Positions 15,626 to 23,496 of a stretch of 37,633 nucleotides of DNA are shown piece by piece; the first letter of the stretch is position 1; each line of letters begins with the position of its first letter. The translations under genes were made by a program, and so were the position numbers. This DNA comes from an uncultured Acidimicrobiales bacterium (GTDB taxonomy: Bacteria; Actinomycetota; Acidimicrobiia; Acidimicrobiales; SHLQ01): positions 1 to 37,633 of the forward strand of contig CALHXU010000172.1 in the NCBI GenBank assembly GCA_938040365.1, given 5' to 3'. The notes beneath the pieces were generated by a model, which saw only the letters and a program-made list of their open reading frames with translations, made no database searches and had not been told where the DNA came from.

Positions 15626-15765
15626 TCAGCCACGCAATGACCTCCCACGCCGCACACGTCATGCCCACCGGCCTGGCCGGACCGAGCGATGCGGAAGCCC
15701 TCGCCGCACACATCATGCCCACCGGCCTGGCCGCACCGAGCGCTGTGGAAGGAAGAACCTCATGA
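15622..15765 (+). CDS. 47-aa tandem-repeat microprotein ORF between nuoC and nuoD
   Basis: An ATG at 15622 overlaps the nuoC stop (ATGA), and this frame's own stop (15763-15765) overlaps the nuoD start (ATGA at 15762). A 47-residue peptide is therefore coupled on both sides exactly like the genuine genes of the operon. It consists of two 18-residue repeats, AAHVMPTGLAGPSDAEAL and AAHIMPTGLAAPSAVEGR, after a short MISHAMTSH lead. It has no charge clusters, membrane segment or known motif. I know of no complex I subunit like it. It may be a real accessory peptide, a translational bridge needed for nuoD, or an inserted repeat that happens to keep the frame. Confidence 0.55.
   Translation: MISHAMTSHAAHVMPTGLAGPSDAEALAAHIMPTGLAAPSAVEGRTS
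15648..15751 (+). repeat. 54-bp-period tandem repeat between nuoC and nuoD
   Basis: Two units (15648-15697 and 15702-15751) match at 46 of 50 bases with a period of 54, which is 18 codons. They make up most of the 47-codon ORF between nuoC and nuoD. Three of the four differences change the encoded residue, so there is little sign of coding constraint. The unit is GC-rich and contains CCGGCCTGGCCGG-type palindromic sequence, so a mobile or slippage origin is possible. Confidence 0.8.
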
Positions 15766-16937
15766 CGGCGATTAGTGACGCAGAGAAGCTCCGTCAGCTC
15801 GGGGAACAAGCGACCGAAGCTCGGATGAACGTCGAGATCGAGACCGAGGGCATGACCCTCAACCTCGGTCCGCAGCACCCGGCGACCCACGGAACGCTTC
15901 GCATTATTGCAAAGCTCGATGGTGAACAGGTCGTCGTGGCCGAACCGGTCATGGGCTACATGCACCGCGGCTATGAAAAGCTCGCCGAAGTCCGCACGTA
16001 CCCGCAGGTCACCACGTTGGTGAACCGCATTGACTGGGTTGGCAGCTTCGCGAACGAAACGCCGTTCATTCTCGCCGCCGAGAAGTTGATGGAGATCGAG
16101 GCGCCGCCACGAGCCCAATACATCCGCACGGTACTCCACGAGATGAGCCGTATTGCCAACGTCATGTTGGGCATTGGCGATATGGGTGTGCAGATCGGCG
16201 CAGTGACCCCGATCTTCTTTGCCTTCCGCGATCGCGAGTACGTACTCAACCAGATCGAGGCGGTGACCGGTGGTCGCTTCCATCCGAACTTTGATCGCAT
16301 TGGTGGCCTGAAAGACGACCTGCCCGCAGGTTGGATCCAGAACACCCAAAACGCCATGGACAAGGTGCTCGAATTCTGTGATCAGATCGAGACCCTCATG
16401 TACGGCAACGAGATTTTCCAAGCCCGTACCCGCGGCATCGGCATCATTCCCAAAGACGTTGGTCTTTCCTATGGCGTTTCGGGTGTGAACATTCGTGGTT
16501 CGGGCGTCGATTGGGATGTCCGCCGAGACAACATGCCTCAAGGCCTTGTCTATGACCAGGTCGATTGGAAGGTCTGGACCCACCCCGACGGCGACTGCTA
16601 CAGCCGTATGTGGGTTCGCCTCCAAGAGGTTCGTGAAGGCGCGAAGATCGTCCAGCAACTGCTCAAGCAGATTCCCGCTGGCCCGGTGATGGCCAAGGTT
16701 CCGCGAATCATCAAGGTCCCCGCTGGCGAAGCGTTCGTCGAGACCGAGAACCCACTTGGGGTCATGGGTTACTACATCGTCTCGAAAGGTGACCTCAACC
16801 CGTATCGGGTCAAGATCCGCACGGCGTCGTTCAGCAACATCTCGATTACCCCATGGCTGCTCAAGGGCGTTTTCGTCCCTGACATCATCGCTATCCTCGG
16901 TTCGCTCTATTTCATCTTGGGAGACATCGATCGATGA
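15762..16937 (+). CDS. nuoD: NADH-quinone oxidoreductase subunit D, NuoD (cluster 2, altered quinone pocket)
   Basis: NuoD is the 49-kDa subunit that binds the quinone headgroup close to cluster N2. The 391-residue protein has LGPQHPATHG (His39, His43), MHRGYEK (Arg69) and the usual C-terminus ending GDIDR. Compared with Thermus Nqo4 at a constant offset of 5, the headgroup-binding His38 is kept as His43. Tyr87 is replaced by Trp92 (NRIDWVG), and Asp139, the partner of His38, by Gln144 (VQIGAVTP). The paired CxxC motifs of NiFe hydrogenases are absent, so it is not a membrane-bound hydrogenase large subunit. The ATG overlaps the stop of the 47-codon ORF, and the stop overlaps nuoH (ATGA). A longer in-frame extension upstream only covers that ORF's region. 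Confidence 0.95.
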   Translation: MTAISDAEKLRQLGEQATEARMNVEIETEGMTLNLGPQHPATHGTLRIIAKLDGEQVVVAEPVMGYMHRGYEKLAEVRTYPQVTTLVNRIDWVGSFANETPFILAAEKLMEIEAPPRAQYIRTVLHEMSRIANVMLGIGDMGVQIGAVTPIFFAFRDREYVLNQIEAVTGGRFHPNFDRIGGLKDDLPAGWIQNTQNAMDKVLEFCDQIETLMYGNEIFQARTRGIGIIPKDVGLSYGVSGVNIRGSGVDWDVRRDNMPQGLVYDQVDWKVWTHPDGDCYSRMWVRLQEVREGAKIVQQLLKQIPAGPVMAKVPRIIKVPAGEAFVETENPLGVMGYYIVSKGDLNPYRVKIRTASFSNISITPWLLKGVFVPDIIAILGSLYFILGDIDR

Positions 16938-17953
16938 TCAGCCTCGCATTTTGGATTGAGACCACCTTCCGATCGGTCGGCGGCTTGGCTGCCGTGCTTT
17001 TGCCCGCTGGTCCCATCGTTTACATCTTCTTGTTCAAGATGATGAGCTTTATGCAAAGCCGCCTCGGCCCTACCGAAGCTGGTCCCGCCGGAACGCTTCA
17101 GCTCATTGCTGAGGTCGGCAAGTGGATCCAAAAGGAAGACATCTTCCCTGAGAAGGCCGACCGCCTCATCTTTGCTGCAGCACCGTTTGTGGTGCTCGCG
17201 AGCTCGTTCCTGCTCGTCCTCGTCGTGCCGTTCGGCCCCGATGCGTGGTTCGTCAACCTCGATACCGGCATCTACTTTGCGCTGGCGGTCTCGTCGGTTT
17301 CGGTCATCGGCATCCTCATGGCCGGTTGGGCCTCCGCGTCGAAGTACTCGATGCTCGGTGGCCTCCGAGCTGCCGCCCAGCTCATTGCCTACGAGCTGCC
17401 GCTCGTCCTCGCCGTTATGGGCGTCGTCATTCAGGCCGGCACGCTCAACATGCAAGACATCGTGCTCGCTCAAGCCGAAGGTGAGATCTTTGGGTGGGGC
17501 GGCATTGGCAACCCGTTTATCATCACTCAATTCCTCGGCTTTGTGATCTTCATGATTGCAATGCAAGCCGAACTCACGCAGCCACCGTTCGATATGCCGG
17601 TTGCAGAATCTGAGCTCGTTACCGGTTACCTGACCGAGTATTCGGGAATCCGATTCCTGCTCTTCTTTATCGGCGAGTTCGCAACCGCTGGCGTGTTCGG
17701 GATGATTGCCTCGGTGCTCTTCCTCGGCGGTTGGTGGGTTCCAGGACTCGACCCAGATTCGAATCTGTTCAACATCATTGGACCCGGCGTTATGTTCGCG
17801 AAGGTCATGGGTGTCATGTTCCTCGTGTTCTGGTTCCGGTTTACGTACCCACGCTTCCGTGAAGATCAGCTGCAGAAGCTGGCATGGAAGGTGCTCATCC
17901 CGCTGGCGCTGCTCAACATTGTGTTCACCGGAATCTTGAAGGTGGTCTTCTAA
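16934..17953 (+). CDS. nuoH: NADH-quinone oxidoreductase subunit H, NuoH (cluster 2)
   Basis: This is the second NuoH, 339 residues with about eight membrane helices. It lacks the C-terminal extension of the first copy. The quinone-chamber loop is present as [17 protein letters not shown] (Glu213 onward) followed by [11 protein letters not shown]. Relative to the family consensus E-x-N-R-x-PFDL-x-EAE, the near-invariant Arg is Gln216 and the Glu of the EAE stretch is Val223, while Glu213, Asp220 and Glu225 remain. The first NuoH in the window keeps all of these. The gene overlaps nuoD by four bases and nuoI by one. Confidence 0.95.
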   Translation: MISLAFWIETTFRSVGGLAAVLLPAGPIVYIFLFKMMSFMQSRLGPTEAGPAGTLQLIAEVGKWIQKEDIFPEKADRLIFAAAPFVVLASSFLLVLVVPFGPDAWFVNLDTGIYFALAVSSVSVIGILMAGWASASKYSMLGGLRAAAQLIAYELPLVLAVMGVVIQAGTLNMQDIVLAQAEGEIFGWGGIGNPFIITQFLGFVIFMIAMQAELTQPPFDMPVAESELVTGYLTEYSGIRFLLFFIGEFATAGVFGMIASVLFLGGWWVPGLDPDSNLFNIIGPGVMFAKVMGVMFLVFWFRFTYPRFREDQLQKLAWKVLIPLALLNIVFTGILKVVF

Positions 17954-18486
17954 TGGGCATTGTTCCCGGCATGATCAAGGGCCTTGGCGTCACTGCCAAG
18001 ACCGCATACGAGACCATCTTTCCCGATGGACCACTGAAGCCGCCGAGCCCATCGAAGGGCGCGGTCACGATTCAGTATCCGCATGAGAAGGAAACCCCGA
18101 GCCCTCGTGCTCGCGGCGTTATTGCCCTTCAAGAGGACAACTGCACGGCGTGCATGCTGTGCGCTCGTGAGTGCCCGGACTGGTGCATCTACATCGAGGG
18201 TCACAAAGAGAAGGCCCCGCCTCGCCGTGCTGGTGGAAAGCCACGCCAGAAGAACAAGCTCGACCGTTTCGACATCGACTTTGCGCTGTGCATGTACTGC
18301 GGCATCTGTGTCGAGGTCTGCCCATTCGATGCGTTGTTCTGGAGCCCCGAGTACGAGTTCTCAGAGCCGCGCATTGCCGACCTGCTCCATGACAAGAGCC
18401 GCCTTGCCGAGTGGATGGAAACCGTTCCCGACTTCGAAGCCTATGAAGCAGGTTCCGAGGCCAAGGTTCGGAAGGTGCCTCGATGA
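17953..18486 (+). CDS. nuoI: NADH-quinone oxidoreductase subunit I, NuoI (cluster 2, Ndh-like)
   Basis: This is the 8Fe ferredoxin-like subunit of the second complex, 177 residues, with two full motifs at Cys64/67/70/74 and Cys113/116/119/123. The segment between them has a strongly basic loop (residues 84-105, nine Lys/Arg) and then [18 protein letters not shown]. That resembles cyanobacterial/plastid NdhI (YSIDFGVCIFCGNC) more than the NADH-type spacer of the first NuoI. In a complex without NuoEFG, NuoI lies next to the electron entry side, so the basic loop could dock an acidic ferredoxin; this is an inference. The ATG at 17953 shares its A with the nuoH TAA; the longer open frame upstream is a shadow. 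There is no His-rich tail. Confidence 0.94.
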   Translation: MGIVPGMIKGLGVTAKTAYETIFPDGPLKPPSPSKGAVTIQYPHEKETPSPRARGVIALQEDNCTACMLCARECPDWCIYIEGHKEKAPPRRAGGKPRQKNKLDRFDIDFALCMYCGICVEVCPFDALFWSPEYEFSEPRIADLLHDKSRLAEWMETVPDFEAYEAGSEAKVRKVPR

Positions 18487-19178
18487 CCAGTGCGCTCCTT
18501 CTCGCCCAGGTCGAATTCGACGTGGCCCAAAACATTGCGTTCGCGATCATCGCCGCAATCATGTTGATCTCGGCGTTCAAGATGGTGACCACCGGCAACG
18601 TTGTTCACGCAGCCCTCTACCTCGTGATCGTGCTTGCCGCCTCTGCTGCGATCTTCATCCTGCTTGGTTCGGACTTTGTTGGAGCGACTCAAGTGCTCGT
18701 CTACATCGGCGCGATCATCGTGCTGTTCTTGTTCGGCATCATGTTGACCAAGGCACAACTCGGTGATGATGACTCGGTCGAAAAAGAGCAGCGGAGCATG
18801 GGCGCGCTCGTTGGTCTGCTTCTCTTTGTCGTGATGGCATTTGCCCTCATCGACACCTTTGGTACTCAAGAGATCGAGTTCGGGAACCCCGAGCCGATCG
18901 CCTACGTTGCCGAACCGGTCGATGCGAACGATCTGCCAACGCCAGTCCGCGAGGCGCTCAACATCAGCGCTAATTCCGGCACGGTCGAGATCTCCGAAGC
19001 GCAGTTCGCAACCTTGCTTCCCGAGGTGCAGCGCCGCGTGCCCGGCGCTGAGGTTCGAGGCAACAACGCACAGATCGCCGATGCGATCTTTAGTCAGTAC
19101 ATCATCCCTTTCGAAGCAGTCTCGGTCTTGCTGCTCGCTGCACTCATCGGTGCGGTCGTCGTGGCCCGGAAAGAGTAG
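18483..19178 (+). CDS. nuoJ: NADH-quinone oxidoreductase subunit J, NuoJ (cluster 2)
   Basis: This five-helix membrane subunit of the second complex has 231 residues. The family helix [20 protein letters not shown] follows a conserved [11 protein letters not shown]. Between the fourth and fifth helices lies a long hydrophilic stretch (about residues 127-205), roughly twice the length seen in the first NuoJ. It contains a Glu/Gln-rich helical segment and ends in [16 protein letters not shown], the start of the last helix. The start overlaps the nuoI stop (ATGA). A nine-base gap with no obvious signal precedes nuoK. Confidence 0.94.
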   Translation: MTSALLLAQVEFDVAQNIAFAIIAAIMLISAFKMVTTGNVVHAALYLVIVLAASAAIFILLGSDFVGATQVLVYIGAIIVLFLFGIMLTKAQLGDDDSVEKEQRSMGALVGLLLFVVMAFALIDTFGTQEIEFGNPEPIAYVAEPVDANDLPTPVREALNISANSGTVEISEAQFATLLPEVQRRVPGAEVRGNNAQIADAIFSQYIIPFEAVSVLLLAALIGAVVVARKE

Positions 19179-19187
19179 GTCGGCACT

Positions 19188-19487
19188 ATGTTGCTCAACC
19201 AGTTCCTCTTGCTATCGGCACTCTTGTTCGCCATGGGCGTCTATGGCGTGCTCACCCGGCGCAATGGCGTGCTCGTCTTGATGTCGGTCGAACTCATCTT
19301 GAACGCAGTGAACATCAACCTCGTTGCTTTCGGAGCGTTCCAAGACAACGTCCAAGGCGACGTGTTTGCAATATTCGTCATTGCGGTCGCTGCCGCCGAA
19401 GTTGGGGTTGGCCTTGCGATGGTCTTGCTCATGTACCGAAACCGCCGAAGCATCGACTTCACCGAAGTCGATTTGATGAAGGGCTGA
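19188..19487 (+). CDS. nuoK: NADH-quinone oxidoreductase subunit K, NuoK (cluster 2)
   Basis: This small antiporter-like membrane subunit has 99 residues and three helices. Both functional glutamates are present, in SVELILNAVNI and AAAEVGVGLAM. It is clearly paralogous to the first NuoK but only moderately similar outside these motifs, which argues that the two clusters are old relatives and not a recent duplication. It starts with ATG nine bases after nuoJ and ends seven bases before nuoL. Confidence 0.95.
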   Translation: MLLNQFLLLSALLFAMGVYGVLTRRNGVLVLMSVELILNAVNINLVAFGAFQDNVQGDVFAIFVIAVAAAEVGVGLAMVLLMYRNRRSIDFTEVDLMKG

Positions 19488-19494
19488 TTCGTAG

Positions 19495-21825
19495 ATGTAT
19501 TCCGTCCTTGCCGTAGAGGCATTCGAGGCGTCCTTCACGACCGAAGGTAACTGGTTCCTCAAAAACGTCTGGCTGATCCCGCTCCTTCCGGCGGTCAGCT
19601 TCTTCCTGATCTTGGGCTTTGGAAAGAAGATGCCAAAGGGCGGTGCCGAGATCGGTATTGCCGCAATTGGCGCTGCGTTCTTGCTCGCAATCTTCGCAAA
19701 CGTTGCGTGGATCGATCATCGGGACAACTTCGATGGCGAAACACAAAGTGCGATCACCGGCATTGTCGACAGCCACAGCGAAGACGAAAACGCACTCGGC
19801 GATAACACCGATGCGAATGCACTCGGCGCGACGATCGACGTCACCGACGAAACGGGCGCAACCGAAACGGTTGACGTCGAGCTAACAGCCTTTGTTGAAG
19901 CCGGCGAGGGTGGCGAAGAGTCCCACCCTGCGATCGCGGTCGTGACGAGCCAAGAGTGGCTCGTGAACGGCGGGATTCCGTTCCTCGTAGGAACACTCCT
20001 CGATGGGCCTTCGGTGATGATGCTGTTCGTCGTCACGATGATCTCGCTTCTCGTGCACATCTACAGCACCGACTATGTGGCCGGCGACAGTCGCTTTACC
20101 CACTACTTCGCGTTCTTGTCGCTGTTCAGCTCATCGATGCTGATCTTTGTGCTCTCACGCTCGACGTTGCAAGCACTCGTTGCCTGGGAGTTGGTGGGCG
20201 TCTGTTCCTTTGTGCTGATCGGCCATTGGTGGGAAGAGAAACCCAACTCCGACGCCGCAATGAAGGCGTTCCTGACCAACCGTGTCGGCGACGTTGGTTT
20301 GCTCATCGGCATCATCATTTTGTTCTTCTCGGCGGGCGGAACGTTCGACATTATTCGCATCAACGAGCTGGCGCTCGCCGGAGAGATCAGCCAGACCGCA
20401 CTCACGTGGGCCGCAATCTCGCTCACCGCTGCGGTCATGAGTAAATCTGGTCAGTTCATTCTCCATACGTGGCTACCCGACGCGATGGCCGGACCGACAC
20501 CGGTGTCCGCGCTCATCCACGCCGCGACGCTCGTGACCGCGGGCGTCTTCCTCGTTGGACGCCTCTACCCGGTCTTCTTCATTGGCTATGGCATCGATGG
20601 TTCGAGCATCAACGGCCTTGCGATCATTGGTTCGATCACCGTCGTCGGCGCTGGCCTCGTGGCGTTCGTGCAGGACGACATCAAGAAGGTGCTCGCGTAC
20701 TCCACTGTTTCTCAGCTCGGCTACATGGTCCTCGCCCTCGGCGTCGGTGCATGGACCGCAGCGTTCTTCCATCTCTTTACCCACGCGTTCTTCAAGGCGG
20801 GCCTCTTCCTCGGTTCGGGCTCGGTCGCACACGCCGTACACAGCTTCGACATGAAGAAGGACATGGGCGGTTTGCGCAAGTACATGCCAACGACCCACAA
20901 GACCTTCCTGATCTGTTCGGTTGCGCTCGCAGGTGTATTCCCGACTGCCGGTTTCTGGTCGAAGGACGAAATTCTTGTCGGCACGGGCGGGCTCGGTGTG
21001 GGCTCTGGCAGCGCGAACGGTAGCTACCACCTGATGTTGATCATGGGCTTGGTCGGCGCTGCGCTCACCGGTGCCTACATGACCCGAGCGATTTACCTCA
21101 CGTTCTATGGCGAGTTCCGAGGCCATGGCGAACCGCACGAATCGGGTCCCCGAATCTTGTGGCCCCTACGAATCCTCAGCGTGTTCGCGCTCTTTGGCGG
21201 CTTGGTCAACCTTCCGCCGGGATTCATCACCGGAAGCCTCGAACCATGGCAAGAACGGTTCTTCCATTTCGTCGAGCCAGCTGCGGCATACTTCCCAGGA
21301 ATTGGCCATGCGGTTCCCAGTTACTGGTTGGCCGTCATCGCGAGCGTGATTGGACTCATGGGGCCAGCGGTTGCGTATTGGTACTACTTCATCAAGGTCG
21401 ATGGGCTAGCCAAGTCCACGGGCCAAAAGCTCACCGAGTTGCCCGACGGTCTCGTCTCGAACAACAAGCTGGCTGCGAGCGGTCACGCAATGTTGAAGAA
21501 CAAGTACTACCTCGACCACCTCTACAACGACGTGATTGTCGCCGCGGTCAAGGGCCCAATCGCAAAGCTCGCCTATCGATTCAACCAGCACTTCCTCGAC
21601 GAGATCGTCGACACCGCTGGTCGTACGTCGGTCAAGACCGGCCAAACGATCTACTCGGTGATCGACCAAGGCCTCATCGAGGGCACTGTCAATGGTTCAG
21701 GAAAGCTCTCGAACCGTGGCGGTGGCATCCTCCGCAAAATTCAAACCGGAAAGATCCAACAGTACGCAGCTCTGCTCTTTGCAGCGGCGACCGTGCTCGC
21801 TGGCATCTTCATCGTCTTCGTCTAA
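19495..21825 (+). CDS. nuoL: NADH-quinone oxidoreductase subunit L, NuoL (cluster 2, acidic insertion)
   Basis: This is the distal antiporter-like pump of the second complex, 776 residues. The core has the membrane Glu in ALVAWELVGVCSF, the Lys in MSKSGQFILHTWLPDAM and GPTPVSALIHAATLV. The segment after LTFYGEFRG runs straight into EPHESG, so the coiled coil of the first NuoL is absent. Instead there is an acidic hydrophilic stretch at about residues 77-152, between the second and third helices, rich in Asp, Glu, Thr and Ala with no Cys. It makes that loop some 60-70 residues longer than usual. A C-terminal region after the lateral helix is also extended (about residues 640-750). Confidence 0.95.
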   Translation: MYSVLAVEAFEASFTTEGNWFLKNVWLIPLLPAVSFFLILGFGKKMPKGGAEIGIAAIGAAFLLAIFANVAWIDHRDNFDGETQSAITGIVDSHSEDENALGDNTDANALGATIDVTDETGATETVDVELTAFVEAGEGGEESHPAIAVVTSQEWLVNGGIPFLVGTLLDGPSVMMLFVVTMISLLVHIYSTDYVAGDSRFTHYFAFLSLFSSSMLIFVLSRSTLQALVAWELVGVCSFVLIGHWWEEKPNSDAAMKAFLTNRVGDVGLLIGIIILFFSAGGTFDIIRINELALAGEISQTALTWAAISLTAAVMSKSGQFILHTWLPDAMAGPTPVSALIHAATLVTAGVFLVGRLYPVFFIGYGIDGSSINGLAIIGSITVVGAGLVAFVQDDIKKVLAYSTVSQLGYMVLALGVGAWTAAFFHLFTHAFFKAGLFLGSGSVAHAVHSFDMKKDMGGLRKYMPTTHKTFLICSVALAGVFPTAGFWSKDEILVGTGGLGVGSGSANGSYHLMLIMGLVGAALTGAYMTRAIYLTFYGEFRGHGEPHESGPRILWPLRILSVFALFGGLVNLPPGFITGSLEPWQERFFHFVEPAAAYFPGIGHAVPSYWLAVIASVIGLMGPAVAYWYYFIKVDGLAKSTGQKLTELPDGLVSNNKLAASGHAMLKNKYYLDHLYNDVIVAAVKGPIAKLAYRFNQHFLDEIVDTAGRTSVKTGQTIYSVIDQGLIEGTVNGSGKLSNRGGGILRKIQTGKIQQYAALLFAAATVLAGIFIVFV

Positions 21826-21849
21826 TCGAAACAAGCAGGATTTCAAACT

Positions 21850-23493
21850 ATGGAAATATTTCGTGAGTGGGGCCTAACGGCGGCAATCTTCTTGCCGCTC
21901 ATTGGTGGGGCCATCATGATGACGATCCCAAAGGCCGAAGAGAACCTTCACAAGATGATTGCGCTCATCACGTCGCTCGCCGTAGCGGCGATTGGCGTGG
22001 TCCTCCTCTTCGACTTTGACTACAGCCGCGCCGATGAGTTCCAGTGGGCCGTCGACATCGAATGGATCCAGATCATTCGAAGCGAGTACGCAATCGGAAT
22101 CGACGGCATGTCTCTACCGCTCCTCATGCTGACGATGCTGGTTGTCCCGCTCGTCATCATCTACTCGTGGAACCATTTCCCCGAACCCGCAAACCCCAAA
22201 GCGTTCCTGATTTTGATCCTGGTACTCCACACCGGCATGATCGGCTCGTTCCTCGCTCGAGATCTCGTGTTGTTCTTCGTGTTCTTCGAGGTCGTGCTTT
22301 TGCCGATGTTCTTCAAGATCGCGGTATGGGGCGGCCCCGACCGCAAGTACGCCTCGCTGAAGTTCTTCCTGTACACGCTGTTTGGCTCGGCGCTCATGCT
22401 CGTCAGCTTCCTCGCATTGTTCTTCCTCGCCGGCGGCGAGACTTTCTCGATCGTCGGTCTTTCCGAAGCGGTTCAAGCGAATGGCGTGAGCCGCACGGCC
22501 CAGATCTGGATCTTTGGTGGCATGCTGCTCGGCTTTGGTATCAAGGTGCCTTTGTTCCCGTTCCACACCTGGCTTCCCGATGCGCACACCCAAGCGCCGA
22601 CCGCGGGTTCGGTTATCTTGGCTGCGGTCTTGCTCAAGCTCGGCACCTACGGCTTTGTCCGAATCGCAATTCCGATTCTTCCCGAAGCGGCTTCGGTCTG
22701 GGCGCCATGGATCGGCCTGCTCGCTGTCATCGGCATCATCTACGGTGCGCTCGGCTGTTTGGCCCAGACCGACATGAAGCGACTCATTGCCTTCTCGTCG
22801 GTTGCCCACATGGGCTACATCATGCTCGGGATCTCGACCCTGACCGACTGGGGTATCAACGCCGCAATCTTCGGTATGGTCGCCCACGGCCTCATCACCG
22901 GCATGTTGTTCTTCATCGCCGGGTCGATCAAGGAGCGGTACCACACCCTCGAGATCAAACGCCTCGGTGGTCTGCTAATCCAGGCACCAAAGATGGGTTG
23001 GATTCTCGGATTTACGACCATGGCGTCGCTCGGCCTTCCCGGCCTCGCCGGATTCTGGGGCGAGTTCCCAGCCATCCTCGCGGCGTACAACCCGGCGAAT
23101 GGTTTGAGTGAAGGCCTGTTCCGCACGTACATGGTCGTCGCCGCGATCGGCACCGTCCTCGCTGCGGGCTATCTGCTCTGGTTGCTCCAGCGCACCGCCT
23201 TCGGTATGCCGAGCGAAGAGTTTGCGACGAACCCCGAGATCGTCGACGCCAATCGGAACGAGTACATGGCGTGGGCGCCGATGCTTTTCCTCGTCTTGCT
23301 CTTCGGCCTGGTCCCAGGCCTTATCTTTAACGTCACCGACCCAGCGGTCGATGCAAACCTGTCAGAGTGCTTCCAAGCCGATCTTGGCGACGGTGATGAG
23401 GACACCTTCGATCTGGGTGTCTGTGAACGAGAGGGACTCGACGTTGCCCTCGCCAACCTCGGCGTCGTCGTCTCGACCGCCGAGGGAGAGTAA
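21850..23493 (+). CDS. nuoM: NADH-quinone oxidoreductase subunit M, NuoM (cluster 2)
   Basis: This is the middle proton-pumping subunit of the second complex, 547 residues. The signatures are FFVFFEVVLLPMFF (functional Glu), GFGIKVPLFPFHTWLPDAH (Lys) and QAPTAGSVILAAVLLKLGTYG. The C-terminus extends about 50 residues beyond the last helix as an acidic segment containing two Cys (SECFQ and GVCER) that could form a disulfide if exposed outside. There is one NuoM in this cluster, so it is not the two-NuoM variant of complex I. The ATG is 24 bases after nuoL; three bases separate the stop from nuoN. Confidence 0.95.
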   Translation: MEIFREWGLTAAIFLPLIGGAIMMTIPKAEENLHKMIALITSLAVAAIGVVLLFDFDYSRADEFQWAVDIEWIQIIRSEYAIGIDGMSLPLLMLTMLVVPLVIIYSWNHFPEPANPKAFLILILVLHTGMIGSFLARDLVLFFVFFEVVLLPMFFKIAVWGGPDRKYASLKFFLYTLFGSALMLVSFLALFFLAGGETFSIVGLSEAVQANGVSRTAQIWIFGGMLLGFGIKVPLFPFHTWLPDAHTQAPTAGSVILAAVLLKLGTYGFVRIAIPILPEAASVWAPWIGLLAVIGIIYGALGCLAQTDMKRLIAFSSVAHMGYIMLGISTLTDWGINAAIFGMVAHGLITGMLFFIAGSIKERYHTLEIKRLGGLLIQAPKMGWILGFTTMASLGLPGLAGFWGEFPAILAAYNPANGLSEGLFRTYMVVAAIGTVLAAGYLLWLLQRTAFGMPSEEFATNPEIVDANRNEYMAWAPMLFLVLLFGLVPGLIFNVTDPAVDANLSECFQADLGDGDEDTFDLGVCEREGLDVALANLGVVVSTAEGE

Positions 23494-23496
23494 CCC

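Noticed and set aside
15762-16937. Second cluster as a group 4 NiFe hydrogenase (Mbh/Ech type)
   Set aside because: NuoD lacks both CxxC motifs for the NiFe site and NuoC, NuoJ, NuoK and NuoA are of complex I type, so it is a complex I relative.
21850-23493. Two-NuoM variant of complex I
   Set aside because: Each cluster has one NuoL, one NuoM and one NuoN by signature. The two NuoM genes belong to different clusters.
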